Positions 10,751 to 22,285 are shown, numbered from the stretch's first letter. The stretch is DNA of 64,000 nt from Sthenelais limicola (GCA_942159475.1 OW804096.1:143232040-143296039); one strand, 5' to 3'. The notes: generated by a model not told the origin, from the letters alone. Translations and numbers: made by a program.

Positions 10751-11009
10751 GGGTCAGATTTTCAGAAAATGTACAACTAGCAGCTCTACATATTTAGTAA
10801 TTTCTGCTAAATTCTGCTTAAAAAAATGATAAATTTTTGGTATTACTGAGTATATTTGGTATCGCATTAACATCAGAGTATATCAGCATTGATTTAAAGT
10901 ATCACTTCTGTTATGTTAAACTGCATTTTGAAGCTGATTTTTGGCTTAAATGTGGGTTATTTGAGAGGATTGGTGAAGACGAATTGTACATTATCTGAAA
11001 ATCTGACCC
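10751..11009 (+). mobile_element. R1 MITE, type B, lengthened
   Basis: Complete ends, but about 24 bp longer than standard because part of the interior (GAGTATAT...GATTTAAAG) is repeated. The flanks AACAAC and GTTGTT are inverted, not duplicated. Confidence 0.85.
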
Positions 11010-11179
11010 AGTTGTTTATGTACCTTCAAGTATCATAGATCAGGGAATTTTTTCAATGGATACAAGTTAAAACGTTGCAATCAATTTGGTGTTAAATTAT
11101 TCTTATAGACCAAAGTCAGTTTGCCGATTGATTCAGGTTTGAAATACATTTACCTGAAACATTATGAACTTTAATATAT

Positions 11180-11411
11180 GGGTCGGATTTCCAGAAAATG
11201 TACAATTGGCAGCTGTACACATTTAGCAAATTCTGCAACAGTACGCTGCAATCTGGTCAATACTAAATTATTGTACTTCTGGCATTGCATTGGTTCTAGC
11301 AATCTGTTTAGTTAGGTTGAACTGTGATTTGAACTTTATTTTCGTCTTAAAATTTGGGTTATTTGAGAAGATTGGTAATGGTGAATTGTACATTTTCTGA
11401 AAATCTGACCT
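11180..11411 (+). mobile_element. R1 MITE, type A
   Basis: Complete, with GGGTCGG and GACCT ends and ATAT on both sides. Confidence 0.88.
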
Positions 11412-11654
11412 ATATGTTCATTCCATTTGAGAGGTGCGAGAAGTCTGGTGCAATAAAGATATTTTCATTGTACGTGTAAGATCAAAATTCGAATTGTTTT
11501 TTTTTTTAGCTTTTATATACTTTATGACGATTTAAAACCAAAAACAAAGGTTTATATATCAATATTTGTTTATGTTAGGGGCATATAATAAATAGGGGCA
11601 TATAATGAATAGTGGATGGAACTCGGTACTATAGTAATTAAATATTTACTCATC

Positions 11655-11711
11655 TTTTCAAATATGATATCTCAAAATCCAATATTTGCCATTTGTGACT
11701 CATTTTCCTGT
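11655..11711. mobile_element. R2 right-end fragment
   Basis: CTTTTCAAATATGATATCTC through ATTTGTGACTCATTTTCC and GACACATTAC. Confidence 0.7.
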
Positions 11712-11818
11712 GACACATTACAAATATGAGTGAGCACTAGTTTGTATTTGTTTATTAGTTTTATTAGTTTTCTATTGATAAATTAAATAAAATAAGAATG
11801 TACAGTATTTAACATTAA

Positions 11819-12367
11819 AGATATTTGCGGGTGTCAACACACACGCCACCTAGCGGCTCCTATTTTTCTTTGAAATATTTCGTTATTATCATAGGTTGAG
11901 ATGTATTTGTGTACAATTTTCAATATCTACAGGGTTTATTTTTACTAGAGCAGTTTTGAGTCATGTTTTTTAAGATTCATTTTCATTGATTATGCTGCTT
12001 GATTACTAAATTTGGGTGATGTGGTTAACTTCAAATGACCACAATTATTTTTTTAACCATGTCAACATACAATTTTTCTTTGATAAATCTGTAGCATTAT
12101 ACACCAACTATATGTGTAGAAAGTTTTAATGAAAAGTCACCGATCAATTCTTTTTTATATAGTAAAACGTGAAAAAAAACCCACCTTTTTCCATAGACTT
12201 CAATACTAAAGCACTGTTATTTTCAAGCAGCTGTAGAAAACAAAATAAGTCGATGAGATGTACTTTTTTTCATTTCTTGCTTTCTTATGTAGTCAGGAAC
12301 GATCCCTGAACGTTTCATGCAAAAGTCACCGACCAATCTTTTTTCCATTGAACACCCGCATATACCT
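11819..12367. mobile_element. R10, TTAA-targeting MITE
   Basis: TTAA occurs on both sides (11815-11818, 12368-12371). The ends are inverted: AGATATTTGCGGGTGT and ACACCCGCATATACCT. AAGTCACCGA(T/C)CAAT is repeated inside near 12134 and 12323. A TTAA duplication points to the piggyBac superfamily or T2-type MITEs (TTAAAGG ends). No coding capacity. Confidence 0.75.
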
Positions 12368-12553
12368 TTAAGTAACGCAATATACAATCTACTTGACAGA
12401 AGTGAAAGTGATAATCTATAAAATATAAAATATAACAATATACCAGTTCATCAGTTTATCAGTTAGATCGTTCAACATACAAGATCTAACATGAGCTAAT
12501 AAGCAAGTTATAGCAACACCGATCTAACTGGGCATAGATTAGTTAGTTTACCA

Positions 12554-12788
12554 GGGTCAGATTGCCAGAAAATGCACAATTGGCGGCTCTACACATTTAA
12601 TAAATTCTGCTAAATTAGTCTGGAATCTGGTCAATACTAGGTAAATTCGAGTCTATTTGGCCTTGGATTAATTCATGCAATCTGTTTGGTTAGGTTGAAC
12701 AGTCTTTTGACCGTTATTTTCGTCTAAAATTCGGCTTATTTGAGAAGATTAGTGCAGGTAAATTGTGCATTTTCTGTAGATTTCACCC
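12554..12788 (+). mobile_element. R1 MITE, type A
   Basis: Complete, 235 bp. The right end is the variant TGTAGATTTCACCC. Confidence 0.87.
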
Positions 12789-12852
12789 AACACTTACTAC
12801 GCCCACACATACTTATTGACCTAAAGCTGTTGATTATAGCCATGTGATGTGT

Positions 12853-13087
12853 GGGTCAGATTTTCAGAAAATCCACAATTGGCAGCTCTACCTATTTAGT
12901 AAATTCTGCTAAATTAGGCTGCAATTTGGTCAATACTAGGTAAATTCGAGTATATTCGGCATTGCATTGATGCTAGCAATCTGTTTGGTTAGGTTGAACT
13001 GTATTTTGAACTTTATTTTCGTCCGAAATGTGGGTTATTTGAGAAGATTGGCGAAGTTGAATTGTACATTTTCTGAAAATCTGACCC
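12853..13087 (+). mobile_element. R1 MITE, type A
   Basis: Complete, 235 bp, with a perfect GTGT duplication. Confidence 0.92.
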
Positions 13088-13155
13088 GTGTAGCGGCGGC
13101 ACATTTACACAACATGGTCTCCTCACCTTTCTACTCCTCCCTATTCATGACGCAA

Positions 13156-13163
13156 TGACGTCA
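13156..13163. promoter_or_regulatory. CRE-type palindrome TGACGTCA
   Basis: Perfect palindromic cAMP-response element match in a short unique C/T-rich stretch between two R1 copies. Function is unproven; single sites occur by chance. Confidence 0.3.
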
Positions 13164-13264
13164 CCTCCCTGCTGTATTCCCCTATTGCCCGCTTGATTGC
13201 CAACACCATTAAGTTGTCACAACACCAGTCTGCTATTGCTCCAGCACCGGGCCAGGCTACACAT

Positions 13265-13493
13265 GGGTCAGATTTTCAGAAGATGCACAACCTACAGTTC
13301 TACACCCAAATACTGCTAAATTAGAGTGAAATTATTGGAATAATAGGTATATCTGAGTATATTCTGTACTGTATTCATTGGATAAACCTACTGGTTATGT
13401 TGAACTGTATTTTGAACCTGAATTTCGTGTTAAATTTGGGTTATTTGAGAGGATTGGTGAAGGCCAATTGTACGTTTTCGGAAAATCCGACCC
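13265..13493 (+). mobile_element. R1 MITE, type C
   Basis: Complete ends with a perfect ACAT duplication. Confidence 0.9.
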
Positions 13494-13726
13494 ACATATT
13501 TTCTCGTGAAGTCAAAGGCTTATACTATATATGCTCTGTATGTGTACATAAGTGTAGTCTTATTGATTGTGTCCGTACTGCGATAATACGTGCTGGCAGA
13601 CACACAGACACACATGCTTAGAGAAGAGTGGGAATAAAGGGGTGACTTGTATGGCAAGAGAATGGGGGAAATAAATAATACATCTATGAATAACTAACAA
13701 AAGAAACACATTTATAAACATAGAGA

Positions 13727-14051
13727 TAGAGTGGGAAAAGGAGACGGAGAGAGAGAGAGAGCGGGAGACAGAGAGAGAGCCGGAGAGGGAGACAGAGGGT
13801 GAGAGAGCAAGGGAAAGAGACAGACGGAGAGAGAGAGGGACAGAGAGAGACAGAGGGATAAAGAGAGGGAGAGAGATACAGAGAGAGACACAGAGAGAGA
13901 CAGGGGAAGAGAGACATAGAGGGAGGGAGACAGGGAGGGGAGAGAGAGAGTGAGGGAGAGATAGAGAGGGAGACAGAGAGAGAGGGAGACAGAGAGAGAG
14001 ACAGAGAGACAGGGAGACAGAGAGGCGTGAGCGAGACAGAAAGAGACAGGG
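13727..14051. repeat. GA-rich low-complexity tract
   Basis: GAGAGAGA, GGGAGACAGAGA and similar words fill the plus strand: an imperfect purine microsatellite. The minus strand translates as S/L/P repeats without coding meaning. Confidence 0.95.
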
Positions 14052-14070
14052 AGCTAGTCTGAGGTGTCTT

Positions 14071-14112
14071 TTAGAGGCTTGGTGACGGCCAATTGTACAT
14101 TTCCTAAACCCC
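14071..14112 (+). mobile_element. R1 right-end fragment
   Basis: AGAGGCTTGGTGACGGCCAA then TTGTACATTTCCT. Confidence 0.55.
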
Positions 14113-14409
14113 TGAGCGTATTCGCAAATCCACTAAACTATGTCAGTCTCTTTTCTTTAGTTGTTTCCTCTTTTATTCCGAAAATATGTAATAGTATAAT
14201 TATATTCTGTAATGAGTACCTGTGCTAATGAAGTAATTAACTTTCCACCTTAAGCTTTGAATACCATTCGTGTAATGTAAGCTTATGGACAAATAAAAAT
14301 AAAATAGAAAAATAAAATTTGTAGGCCAATAAAAACATAAATTCTCTTATACGAGTATGTCACACCCAAGATGAGAAATATATTTATCTCATATACAAAT
14401 ATATTATAT

Positions 14410-14644
14410 GGGTCAGATTTTCAGAAAATGCGCAATTCGCCTTTACCAATCCTCTCAAATAACCCACATTTAAGACAAAAATCAGCTTCAAAATGCAGTT
14501 TAACATAACAGAACTAATACTTTAAATCAATGCGATCCAAAATATACTCAGATATACCCGGTATTCATACTTTTTCAGCCAAATTTAGCAGAATTTCCTA
14601 AATGTGTAGATCTGCCAATTGTACATTTTTTGAAAATCTGACGC
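14410..14644 (-). mobile_element. R1 MITE, type B
   Basis: Complete, 235 bp, ATAT on both sides, right terminus GACGC. Confidence 0.88.
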
Positions 14645-14931
14645 ATATTTGGTTTATAAACATACTTTGCCCAATTTGCTGACTTCGTCCTTAAGTTGCA
14701 ACAAACTTGCAACCAATAAACAAACAATTTATCTGGCCTTAGGGCCTAGCAGAACACGGGGTCCTAGACAAATTTCAGGGGGAATTAGGGGAATTAGCGG
14801 CCTCCAAGCAATTTAGACACTCTTTCTTATCTCTCCCACAACCAGATTTCTAATCAAATTCTACTAGAATGTTCCAAATAGCTTGGGAGCTCCATTCAGA
14901 AGCAGGGAGGATAAAATTGCCATTTCCTCGC

Positions 14932-15223
14932 GATTACTTTGGGATTTTATTTGTGTGGAGGAATGCATGGATAAGACCCTGCCCACACACAGCCGATTTG
15001 GCCCCCGATTTGCATCCCGATTTGGGTCTCCCGGTGAATCCTATGGTTTCATTTCAAATCCTGGTTTATGTTTTTGAAATAACATCAACCAGGGTTGGAA
15101 ATGAAATCCTAGGATTCACCAGAAGACCCAAATCGGGGGGCAAATCGGGAGGCAAATCGGCTGTGTGTGGGCAGGGTCTTACTGTGTGACTTTATTTGTG
15201 TGGAGGGGTAATGAATGGGTAAG
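14932..15223. repeat. Direct repeat of about 45 bp flanking an R3 element
   Basis: TTTATTTGTGTGGAGG with its surroundings (14932-14975) recurs immediately after the element (15179-15223), ending GG(A/G)TAAG in both copies. Confidence 0.75.
14973..15180. mobile_element. R3 foldback MITE, best copy
   Basis: Starts AAGACCCTGCCCACACACAG and ends with its reverse complement. Further arm segments (CCCGATTTGGGTCTCCCGGT, ATTTCAAATCCTGGTTTATG) also pair, so almost the whole 208 bp can form one hairpin. No coding potential. Confidence 0.9.
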
Positions 15224-15227
15224 GGAG

Positions 15228-15388
15228 ATTGCTTTTCTTTTTTCAAACATAAATATATCAAACATAAAATAAGGAAATACCATATATGTGCTGTTTACTA
15301 TCATTAGAATCGGTTTGATCTCATCTTCCCAAACATGACGATATCTCAAAATCCATGTTTTGCGATTGTAACACATCCCATATTTGGT
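15228..15388. mobile_element. R2 fragment, right half
   Basis: TTACTATCATTAGAATCGGT, ATATCTCAAAATCCATGTTT and AACACATCCC match R2 right halves; part of the end (GACTCATTTTCC) is deleted. Confidence 0.75.
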
Positions 15389-15399
15389 GCTGCGTTGGT

Positions 15400-15515
15400 T
15401 CAAACAACTAATGTTTATGCCGGACTATAATTTGAACCTCATTTTTATCTTCAAATTTAAGATGAATTACGAGGATTAGAGAAGGCGAATTGTACCCTTT
15501 CTGATGCCCTCACCC
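15400..15515 (+). mobile_element. R1 fragment, right half
   Basis: Right end is GAATTGTACCCTTTCTGATG and CCCTCACCC. The following ATAT is shared with the next R1. Confidence 0.7.
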
Positions 15516-15519
15516 ATAT

Positions 15520-15754
15520 GGGTCAAGTTTTCAGAAAATGTACAATTGGCAGCTGTACACATTTAATAAAGTTTGCTAAATTAGGCTGAAATTTGGTCAA
15601 TACTAGGTAAATTCGAGTATATTTGCCATTGCATTGATTCTAGCAATCTGTTTGGTTAGGTTGAATTGTATTTTGACCTTTATTTTCGTCTGAAATTTGG
15701 GTTATTTGAAAAGATTGGTGAAGGCAAATTGTACATTTTCTGAAAATCTGACCC
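15520..15754 (+). mobile_element. R1 MITE, type A
   Basis: Complete, 235 bp, ATAT on both sides; the left ATAT directly follows the preceding R1 fragment. Confidence 0.9.
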
Positions 15755-16069
15755 ATATATTGACCTCTACCCTGGAGAAGATCACAAGTCAGCCATTGAT
15801 TGTTATTACGTAATAGCTCTGGACAGTGTTGGCCCTGCCTTATACATTAGTCTACAGTTGGTAGCAGTCGTTTTACATAAGTCAGTCTACCCATCCATAA
15901 AATCTGGATTCGCTCCCATAGTCTGTATTGACCGTGCTTTCTCATTCCATTTGGCACTTTGATTCCATTAGGCATTTATAGATGAATATCACATTGTAGC
16001 GGGGGCGGGGGGAGTGGGAACTGGGACCCTGGATAGATATATTGTTGGTCATGGCGTCAGAAATTGTAC
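15755..16069. other. No gene or known repeat seen
   Basis: Unique sequence with a G-rich run (GCGGGGGCGGGGGGAGTGGG) near 16000. Confidence 0.4.
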
Positions 16070-16375
16070 AATTTCAGGACATTGTATTAGATATGTCCTT
16101 GCGCTTTGAAGGCCTTCGTATGGTGTATATTTAGTTACTTTATTGGTAATTACCCACCCAGAAACATTGCAAACTTTACTTTTCAAAAATAAAAATATCA
16201 AACTTAAAATATAGAAATACATGTTAGGCACCCTAGTGTTTACTATCATTGGGATCAGCTTGATCTCGCCTTTTCAAATAAAAAAAAATAAAAAAAAAAG
16301 AAGCCTTTTCAAATATGGTGATATCTCAGAATCCATATTTTGCGACTTGTGACTCATTTTCCTAAAACGGATCAC
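16070..16375. mobile_element. R2 MITE, left end missing
   Basis: Runs from TTTCAGGACATTGTATTAGA to CCTAAAACGGATCAC, with a poly(A)-rich insertion near 16280. Confidence 0.8.
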
Positions 16376-16556
16376 ATATGTGTTGAGAATGTGTTCATTC
16401 TTGAGGCGGGTTTTTTTTTAAACATTTTTATTTTCATATACAAAACAGGAAAATATCTGCAGAAATAACCGCTGCTAAAAACCATCTTCTAAGTGGGGAC
16501 AAAAAAAAACGTCTTCAAACGTGTTTAGTATGAAGACGTTTTCATTTGCAGTATAT

Positions 16557-16791
16557 GGGTCAGATTTTCAGAAAATGTACAATTGGCAGCTGTATACATT
16601 TAGTTAATTCTGCTAAATTAGGCTGCAATTTGGTCAATACTAGGAAAATTCGAGTATATCCAGCATTGCATTGATTCTAGCAATCTGTTTGGTCAGGTTG
16701 AACTGTATTTTGAACTTTATTTTCGTCGGAAATTTGGGTTATTTGAGAAGACTGGCGAAGTTGAATTGTACATTTTCTGAAAATCTGACCC
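16557..16791 (+). mobile_element. R1 MITE, type A
   Basis: Complete, 235 bp. Flanks are ATAT and CTAT. Confidence 0.9.
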
Positions 16792-16889
16792 CTATAATAG
16801 CATGAGTTTTGACTATTTCTCTACTTACTAATACTTTCCTGCTGCTTTTATATCACATGATGAGGTTTAAAAGAACTATGTGGAAATTA

Positions 16890-17224
16890 GTGATATGTTT
16901 CAGGGAAATGAGTCACAAGTCGCAAAAATTATAATTTTCAAAGTGTTTATTTAACAACATGACTTCATTGGAATGTTCTGATCTTTAGAGAGTGTATCAC
17001 TTATAGTTTTATCGTTTTATTTATGACAATGTATGTAATATTATCCTTTCGTTTTAAAGGTCCTCATATGGAGTATATTTAGTTACTTTACCGGTTATTG
17101 CCCCTAGAAATATTGCAAACATTTTTTTCAAAAATGAAAATATCAAACTTAAAATGTAGAAATATGTATTAGATATTGTACTGTTTACCACCATTCGAAT
17201 CGGCTTGATCTCATCTTTTCAAAT
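16890..17224. mobile_element. R2 MITE, right end replaced by R1
   Basis: Starts GTGATATGTTTCAGGGAAAT and runs to CATCTTTTCAAATA, where an R1 begins. The missing R2 terminus is not found beyond the R1. Confidence 0.8.
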
Positions 17225-17458
17225 AGTGAAGTTGCCAGAAAATCTACAATTCACCTTCACCAATTCTCTCAAATAACCCGAATTTCAGTCGAAAGTAAAG
17301 TTCAAAACACAGTTCAACATAACCAAACAGATTGCTAGAATCAATGCAATGCCAAATATACTCGAATTTACCTAGTATTTACCCTTTTTCAGTCTAATTT
17401 AGCAGAGTGTACTAAATGTGTAGAGCTGCCAATTGTACATTTTCTGTAAATCTGACCC
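17225..17458 (-). mobile_element. R1 MITE, type A, variant left end
   Basis: Left end AGTGAAGTTGCCAGAAAAT, right end standard. It truncates the neighbouring R2. Confidence 0.85.
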
Positions 17459-17501
17459 ATAGGCAGGTGGCGGGAACAACGTTGGTTCAGCGATGCCATG
17501 T

Positions 17502-17736
17502 GGGTCAGATTTTCAGAAAATGTACAATTGGCAGCTGTACAGATTTATCAAGTTCTGCAAAATTAGGCTGCAATTTGGTCAATACTAGGTAAATTCGAGT
17601 ATATTCGGCATTGCATTGATTCTAGCAATCTGTTTGGTTAGGTTGAACTGTATTTTGAACTTTATTTTCGTCTGAAATTTGGGTTATTTGAGAGGATTGG
17701 TGAAGGTGAATTGTACATTTTCTGAAAATCTGACCC
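17502..17736 (+). mobile_element. R1 MITE, type A
   Basis: Complete, 235 bp, with a perfect ATGT duplication. Confidence 0.93.
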
Positions 17737-17973
17737 ATGTATTGTGTCTCAACTGCCAATAAAAACAACCCCCAAAAAAGAGAAAAACCCCATTTGTTCG
17801 ATTATTACAATAAAGTATATCATATTCAGTATCACTTTAATCAATATCAACTAAGAATTAAACAAAATACAAATTCGGGCATCGGATTTATATAGGTGGA
17901 AATACCAGATTTGTTTAGTAGGTGGAACTCAGTGTGCTAAACCCAGTACGGCGTCTGTGTTTGGTAATTAATT

Positions 17974-18380
17974 GTGATGTGTTTCAGGAAAATGAGTCAT
18001 AAGTCGCAAAAAATAGATTTTGAGATTCCATTATATTTGAAAAAATGAGATCAAGCCGATTCCAATGATAGTAAACAGTCTAACAATCCAATAAGTATTT
18101 CTAGATTTTAAGTTTGATATTTTTACTTTGGAAACAAACATTTGCAATATTTCTGGGGGGTAGTAAACAGTTAAGTTACTAAATATAGTCCATATAAGGA
18201 CCTTTAAAACGAAGGGATATATTACATACATTGTCTTGAAATTTGATGCATCAATTGATGTACATATAGGTGATAAGCTCTCCAAAGATCAGAACATTCC
18301 AATGAAGTCATCTTGTAAAATTAATACTTTGAAAAATATTGTTTTTGCGACTTATGACTCATTTTCCTGGAACACATCAC
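17974..18380. mobile_element. R2 MITE, complete
   Basis: 407 bp with ends GTGATGTG and CACATCAC and a perfect AATT duplication. A good reference copy. Confidence 0.93.
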
Positions 18381-18460
18381 AATTATTCATTACTTTAGCC
18401 ATGTAGCGAGGCAGTGGAAGGGTTTCACGTGTAGAGTGTGTACGTATAGGCTATATTTAT

Positions 18461-18695
18461 GGGTCAGATTTCCAGAAAATGTAGAGTTCACCTTCACCAA
18501 TCCCCTCAAATAACCCAAATTTCAGACGAAAATAAAGTTCAAAACACAGTTCAACGTCACCAAACAGATTGCTAGAATCAATGCAATGCTGAATATACTC
18601 CAATTTACCTAGTATTGACCAGAATGCAGCCTAATTTAGTAGAATTTACTAAATGTATACAGCTGCCAATTATACATTTTCTGAAAATCTGACCC
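18461..18695 (-). mobile_element. R1 MITE, type A
   Basis: Complete, 235 bp. Flanks are TTAT and ATAT. Confidence 0.9.
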
Positions 18696-18864
18696 ATATG
18701 TACCTGGAGCTTCTGTCCTTTTCTCTAAATCAATGTTTCCAACTTGGCAGTACATCGATAATTGCGGCCTGTTGCATTAGAAATCATTTATTGAAATATT
18801 TCTTACTAATCTTTTTGCATTGCTTAAGCAGGACTATCCAACTGTGGGAATACATGTACAATTT

Positions 18865-19019
18865 TTGTTATTGTATTAAAGGCCTATTACATAATATTTA
18901 TCCGAACAATTGAAAAAACGTAGTGTATCACTTAGTGATGTCTTCATACGTCAGAGTTGTCCGACCTGTTGTATTTACGATCATACAATAAAGAATTACT
19001 GAATTGAATTGAATTGAAT
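18865..19019 (+). mobile_element. Probable LINE-like 3' end with (TGAAT)n tail
   Basis: ACAATAAAGAATTACTGAAT runs into four TTGAA units. An AATAAA-like signal followed by a simple-repeat tail is characteristic of some non-LTR elements. The body matches 7378-7460 in reverse. No coding region is attached. Confidence 0.5.
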
Positions 19020-19150
19020 GTCTTCATATGTTGCCTTTGTGTGTATTGTGTGTATAGCAAATTCCATCCCTACAAGCTTTTTTTACCAGCTGGTTAGCAA
19101 GGGAACGTTGATAATTTATATTCCTACGACTGACATTGCAACCCCAACAC

Positions 19151-19239
19151 TGCATTTTGAAGCTCATTTTTCTCTTAAATGTGGGTCATTTGAGAGGATT
19201 GGTGAAGGCAAATCATACATTTTCTGAAAACCTGACCCA
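19151..19239 (+). mobile_element. R1 right-half fragment, type B
   Basis: TGCATTTTGAAGCTCATTTT through ATTTTCTGAAAACCTGACCC. Confidence 0.8.
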
Positions 19240-19496
19240 CAAAGAAAAGTAAGATTGGACAACTTGGATCTCGAGGGTTTGGCAGCAGCAGACAAGAACA
19301 TTAGTATGAAAGAGTGCAGGCGGGAGGAGGGAGATAGAATGTGGACTGGGGGGAATTTGTAGGAATCCCAGATGATTGATGCTTTTCTAATGTGAATACT
19401 TCACCAAGTGGACCAGAAGTTGGAAATAGTTGATAATTGAATTAGTTTGGGAAAAGTTGTCTGTGGCAGAAATGCAAGGCAGCGTATCTTCTATAT

Positions 19497-19731
19497 GGGT
19501 TAGATTTTCAGAAAATGTACAATTCAACTTCGCCAATCCTATCAAATAACCCAAATTTAAAACAAAAATGACTTTCAAAATGCAGTTCAACCTAACTAAA
19601 CAGATTGCTAGAATCAATGCAATTCCGAATATACTCGAATTTACCTAGTATTGACCAAATTGTAGCCTAATTTAGCAGAATTAACCAAAAGTGTACAGCT
19701 GCCAATTGTACATTTTCTGGAAATCTGACCC
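19497..19731 (-). mobile_element. R1 MITE, type A
   Basis: Complete, 235 bp. Flanks are ATAT and ATAG. Confidence 0.9.
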
Positions 19732-19782
19732 ATAGGATAAAAGTATGATGGATGGTTTGAGTTGCAGAGACAAAGGTGCAAT

Positions 19783-19998
19783 GTGATGTGTTAGAAAGAA
19801 ATGAGTTTTAAGTTACAAAATTGATATTTCTCAAATTGTTTCACTCACAATACTCATTGCTCAGAATATTTCCATTTCTGGGGTATTTAGCGCTGATAGC
19901 AGTAGGAATACATATCCCAAATCTCAAGACTGTGCAAAATAATAATGGTAGCTCAAAATTCATTTTTTGCGACTTATGACTCGTTTTTCGGTAACACG
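19783..19998. mobile_element. R2 MITE with internal deletion
   Basis: Both ends are present (GTGATGTGTTAGAAAGAAAT; GCGACTTATGACTCGTTTTT) but only about 216 bp long, lacking roughly half the interior. Confidence 0.8.
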
Positions 19999-20208
19999 TA
20001 TATATTATAGATAGATTTTTATTTCCTTTGTAGTAAAAGTACATCGAAACAAAGCTCGCAGAGTCTGCAACCTGCAGATCTTCCTAGTGTGATTTTTTAG
20101 AAATAGTTAAAATAACAAACACATTCTAATGGAGAAATCAAACTCTTTCCAGGTTATTCCATATCACTGGGCAATCTAGTATACACGACATGGCTAGCCG
20201 CCTTATAT

Positions 20209-20444
20209 GGTTCAGATTTTCAGAAAATGTACAATCGGCAGCTGTACACATTTAGTAAATTCTGCTAAATTAGGCTGCAATTTGGTCAATACTAGGTAAA
20301 TTCGAGTATATTCGGCATTGCATTGATTTTAGCAATCTGTTTGGTTAGATTGAACTGTATTTTGAACTTTTATTTTCGTCTGAAATTTGGGTTATTTGAG
20401 AGGATTGGCAAAGTTGAATTGTACATTTTCTGAAAATCTGACCC
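20209..20444 (+). mobile_element. R1 MITE, type A
   Basis: Complete, with GGTTCAG left terminus and ATAT on both sides. Confidence 0.9.
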
Positions 20445-20888
20445 ATATAATTATATGCGCTGAGATCTATAATTACAATAATGGTTACAAATCATATTTA
20501 AAACTTTGATTCAGACGCTATATTCCAAGAAAATTGTTGCTTTTCTCAATTAAATTAATGGTACATGTACCATGGAGATGATGAATAATAACATTCGTCA
20601 GTACATCACTTCCCAGTGCTGACACCTGGTGTCAAAGTACCCAACTAAACAGATTCATAAGGCAGGAATTGGGATGTATAGTACGTTACAATCATCCCCT
20701 CACAGTCCTAAGCTTTCTGAGGAATCTTTTCTGAGGAAAAACCACTTCAATGCCTTCAATGTCTTGGAAAGATGGGAACGTAATCTCCGTATATTATTAT
20801 ATTATGTGAAATAATGGTATGGTGGGATGAGTATAGAGTGAGCAGGGAGGCAGCGTACATCCGTTTATATGAAGTTAAAAGAAAAAAA
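20445..20888. other. Unique sequence, no gene seen
   Basis: A 61-codon frame at 20629-20814 lacks an ATG at its start, any domain or clear splice context. Confidence 0.4.
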
Positions 20889-20993
20889 GGCCCTTATCCA
20901 CTGAGCCAATTCTCATGCGATTCTCATGGAATCTAGTGGAAAAGGTCGTCTGCGACGTAACATCGCATGAGCATCGGCTTAGTGATGCAGGTT
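20889..20993. mobile_element. R8 small foldback element
   Basis: Left arm CCACTGAGCCAATTCTCATG, right arm ATCGCATGAGCATCGGCTTA with GTGATGCAGG. Same design as 24725-24838. Confidence 0.7.
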
Positions 20994-21219
20994 TTTGTTG
21001 GGGTTTATTTTACACATTTTAGTGCCAAAATTCGGCAATAGCGGTACGTTTTATTTGACATGAACAAATTAGAGAAACATCTCGATCAATATTAACCGAA
21101 GGTAGCTTACAATATCATAATACTTTTTGATTTACATTTAACCTAAATATCACTCTCTTTACGACAAACAGTACAGATTGTGAAGTACACTTTTTTCTAA
21201 AATTCTCATGTGGCCATAT

Positions 21220-21628
21220 GTGATGTGTTCCAGGGAAACGAGTCATAGGTCGCAAAAATGATATTTTTTAAAGTGTTTATTTTACAGGATCACTTTATTG
21301 GAATGTTCTGATTTTGGGGGAGTTTATTACTCATAGATATATCGATCGATATATCAAATTTCAGGACAATGTATGTAATATATCCTTTCGTTTTAAAGGT
21401 CCTCGTATGGAGTATATTTAGATATTTACTATCTATTGCCCCCTGGAAATATTGTAAACTTTTTTTATTCAAAACTACAAATATCAAACTTAGAATCTGG
21501 AAAAACGTATTAGATTATTAGACTGTTTACTATCATTGGAATCAGCTTGATCTCATCTATTCTAATATGAGAACATCTAAAAAACCATTTTTTGCGACTT
21601 ATGACTAATTTTCCTGAAACACATCACA
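21220..21628. mobile_element. R2 MITE, complete
   Basis: Ends GTGATGTGTTCCAGG and CCTGAAACACATCAC with ATAT on both sides. Confidence 0.92.
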
Positions 21629-21897
21629 TATATTAAAAAAGAAAAAGGAAATAATGAGATACACAACATAGAATACAATAGTTCGCTGCGAGGTAAAAAC
21701 TAAATCGTGAATTGATGTTGCACCTGTTTCTACAAAATAGTTCTCATTCATTTTTCTAGATAGGACGATTTGTTACCTGTATGTAAAATAATATACATGT
21801 TATGTTGAATGAAACCTTTTTTTCTTAAAAATGAAATAAAAACGATGAATCGTATTGTGAACAAAGTGTAAAATATGTTTTTTCTGCTATTTTGCAG

Positions 21898-22023
21898 CAG
21901 GAACGCTAAAACGGCCCCATCAACGCCTGAAGCCGAATCGAGATTGTTTCCACGCCATGCGGAGTCGACGAGTCAACTGGAGATGTCTGGGCATGGCAAG
22001 CATAAACACCATAAACATCATAG
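21898..22023 (+). CDS. Candidate internal exon, basic His/Lys-rich end
   Basis: A strong acceptor (TTTTTTCTGCTATTTTGCAG, ending 21897) and a strong donor (AG/GTAAGC at 22024) enclose 126 nt. One frame is open throughout: one leftover base, 41 codons, then two bases. It reads from RNAKTAPSTPEAESR through a middle with QLEMSGHG to KHKHHKHH. Base composition is richer in G+C than the surroundings. The stretch lies outside any repeat and an R1 begins 28 bp after the donor. Low-complexity basic segments occur in many proteins, so no function is assigned. The protein family is not recognised. Confidence 0.55.
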
Positions 22024-22050
22024 GTAAGCGCAACTTCTTTACAAACATAT

Positions 22051-22285
22051 GGGTCAAATTTTGAGAAAAAGTACAATTCACCTTCACCAATCCTCTCAAA
22101 TAACCCACATTTAAGACAGAAATGAGCTTCAAAATGCTGTTTAACATAACAGAACTGAAACTTTAAATCAATGCGATACCAAATATACTCAGATATACCC
22201 AAAATTTATCATTTTTTAGCCCAATTTAGCAGAAATTACTAAATATGTAGAACTGCCAATTGTACATTTTCTAAAAATCTGACCC
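22051..22285 (-). mobile_element. R1 MITE, type B
   Basis: Complete, 235 bp, ATAT on both sides. Confidence 0.9.

Noticed and set aside
13684..13917. Leu/Ser/Pro-rich minus-strand frame
   Set aside because: Translation of the GA-rich tract; low complexity only.
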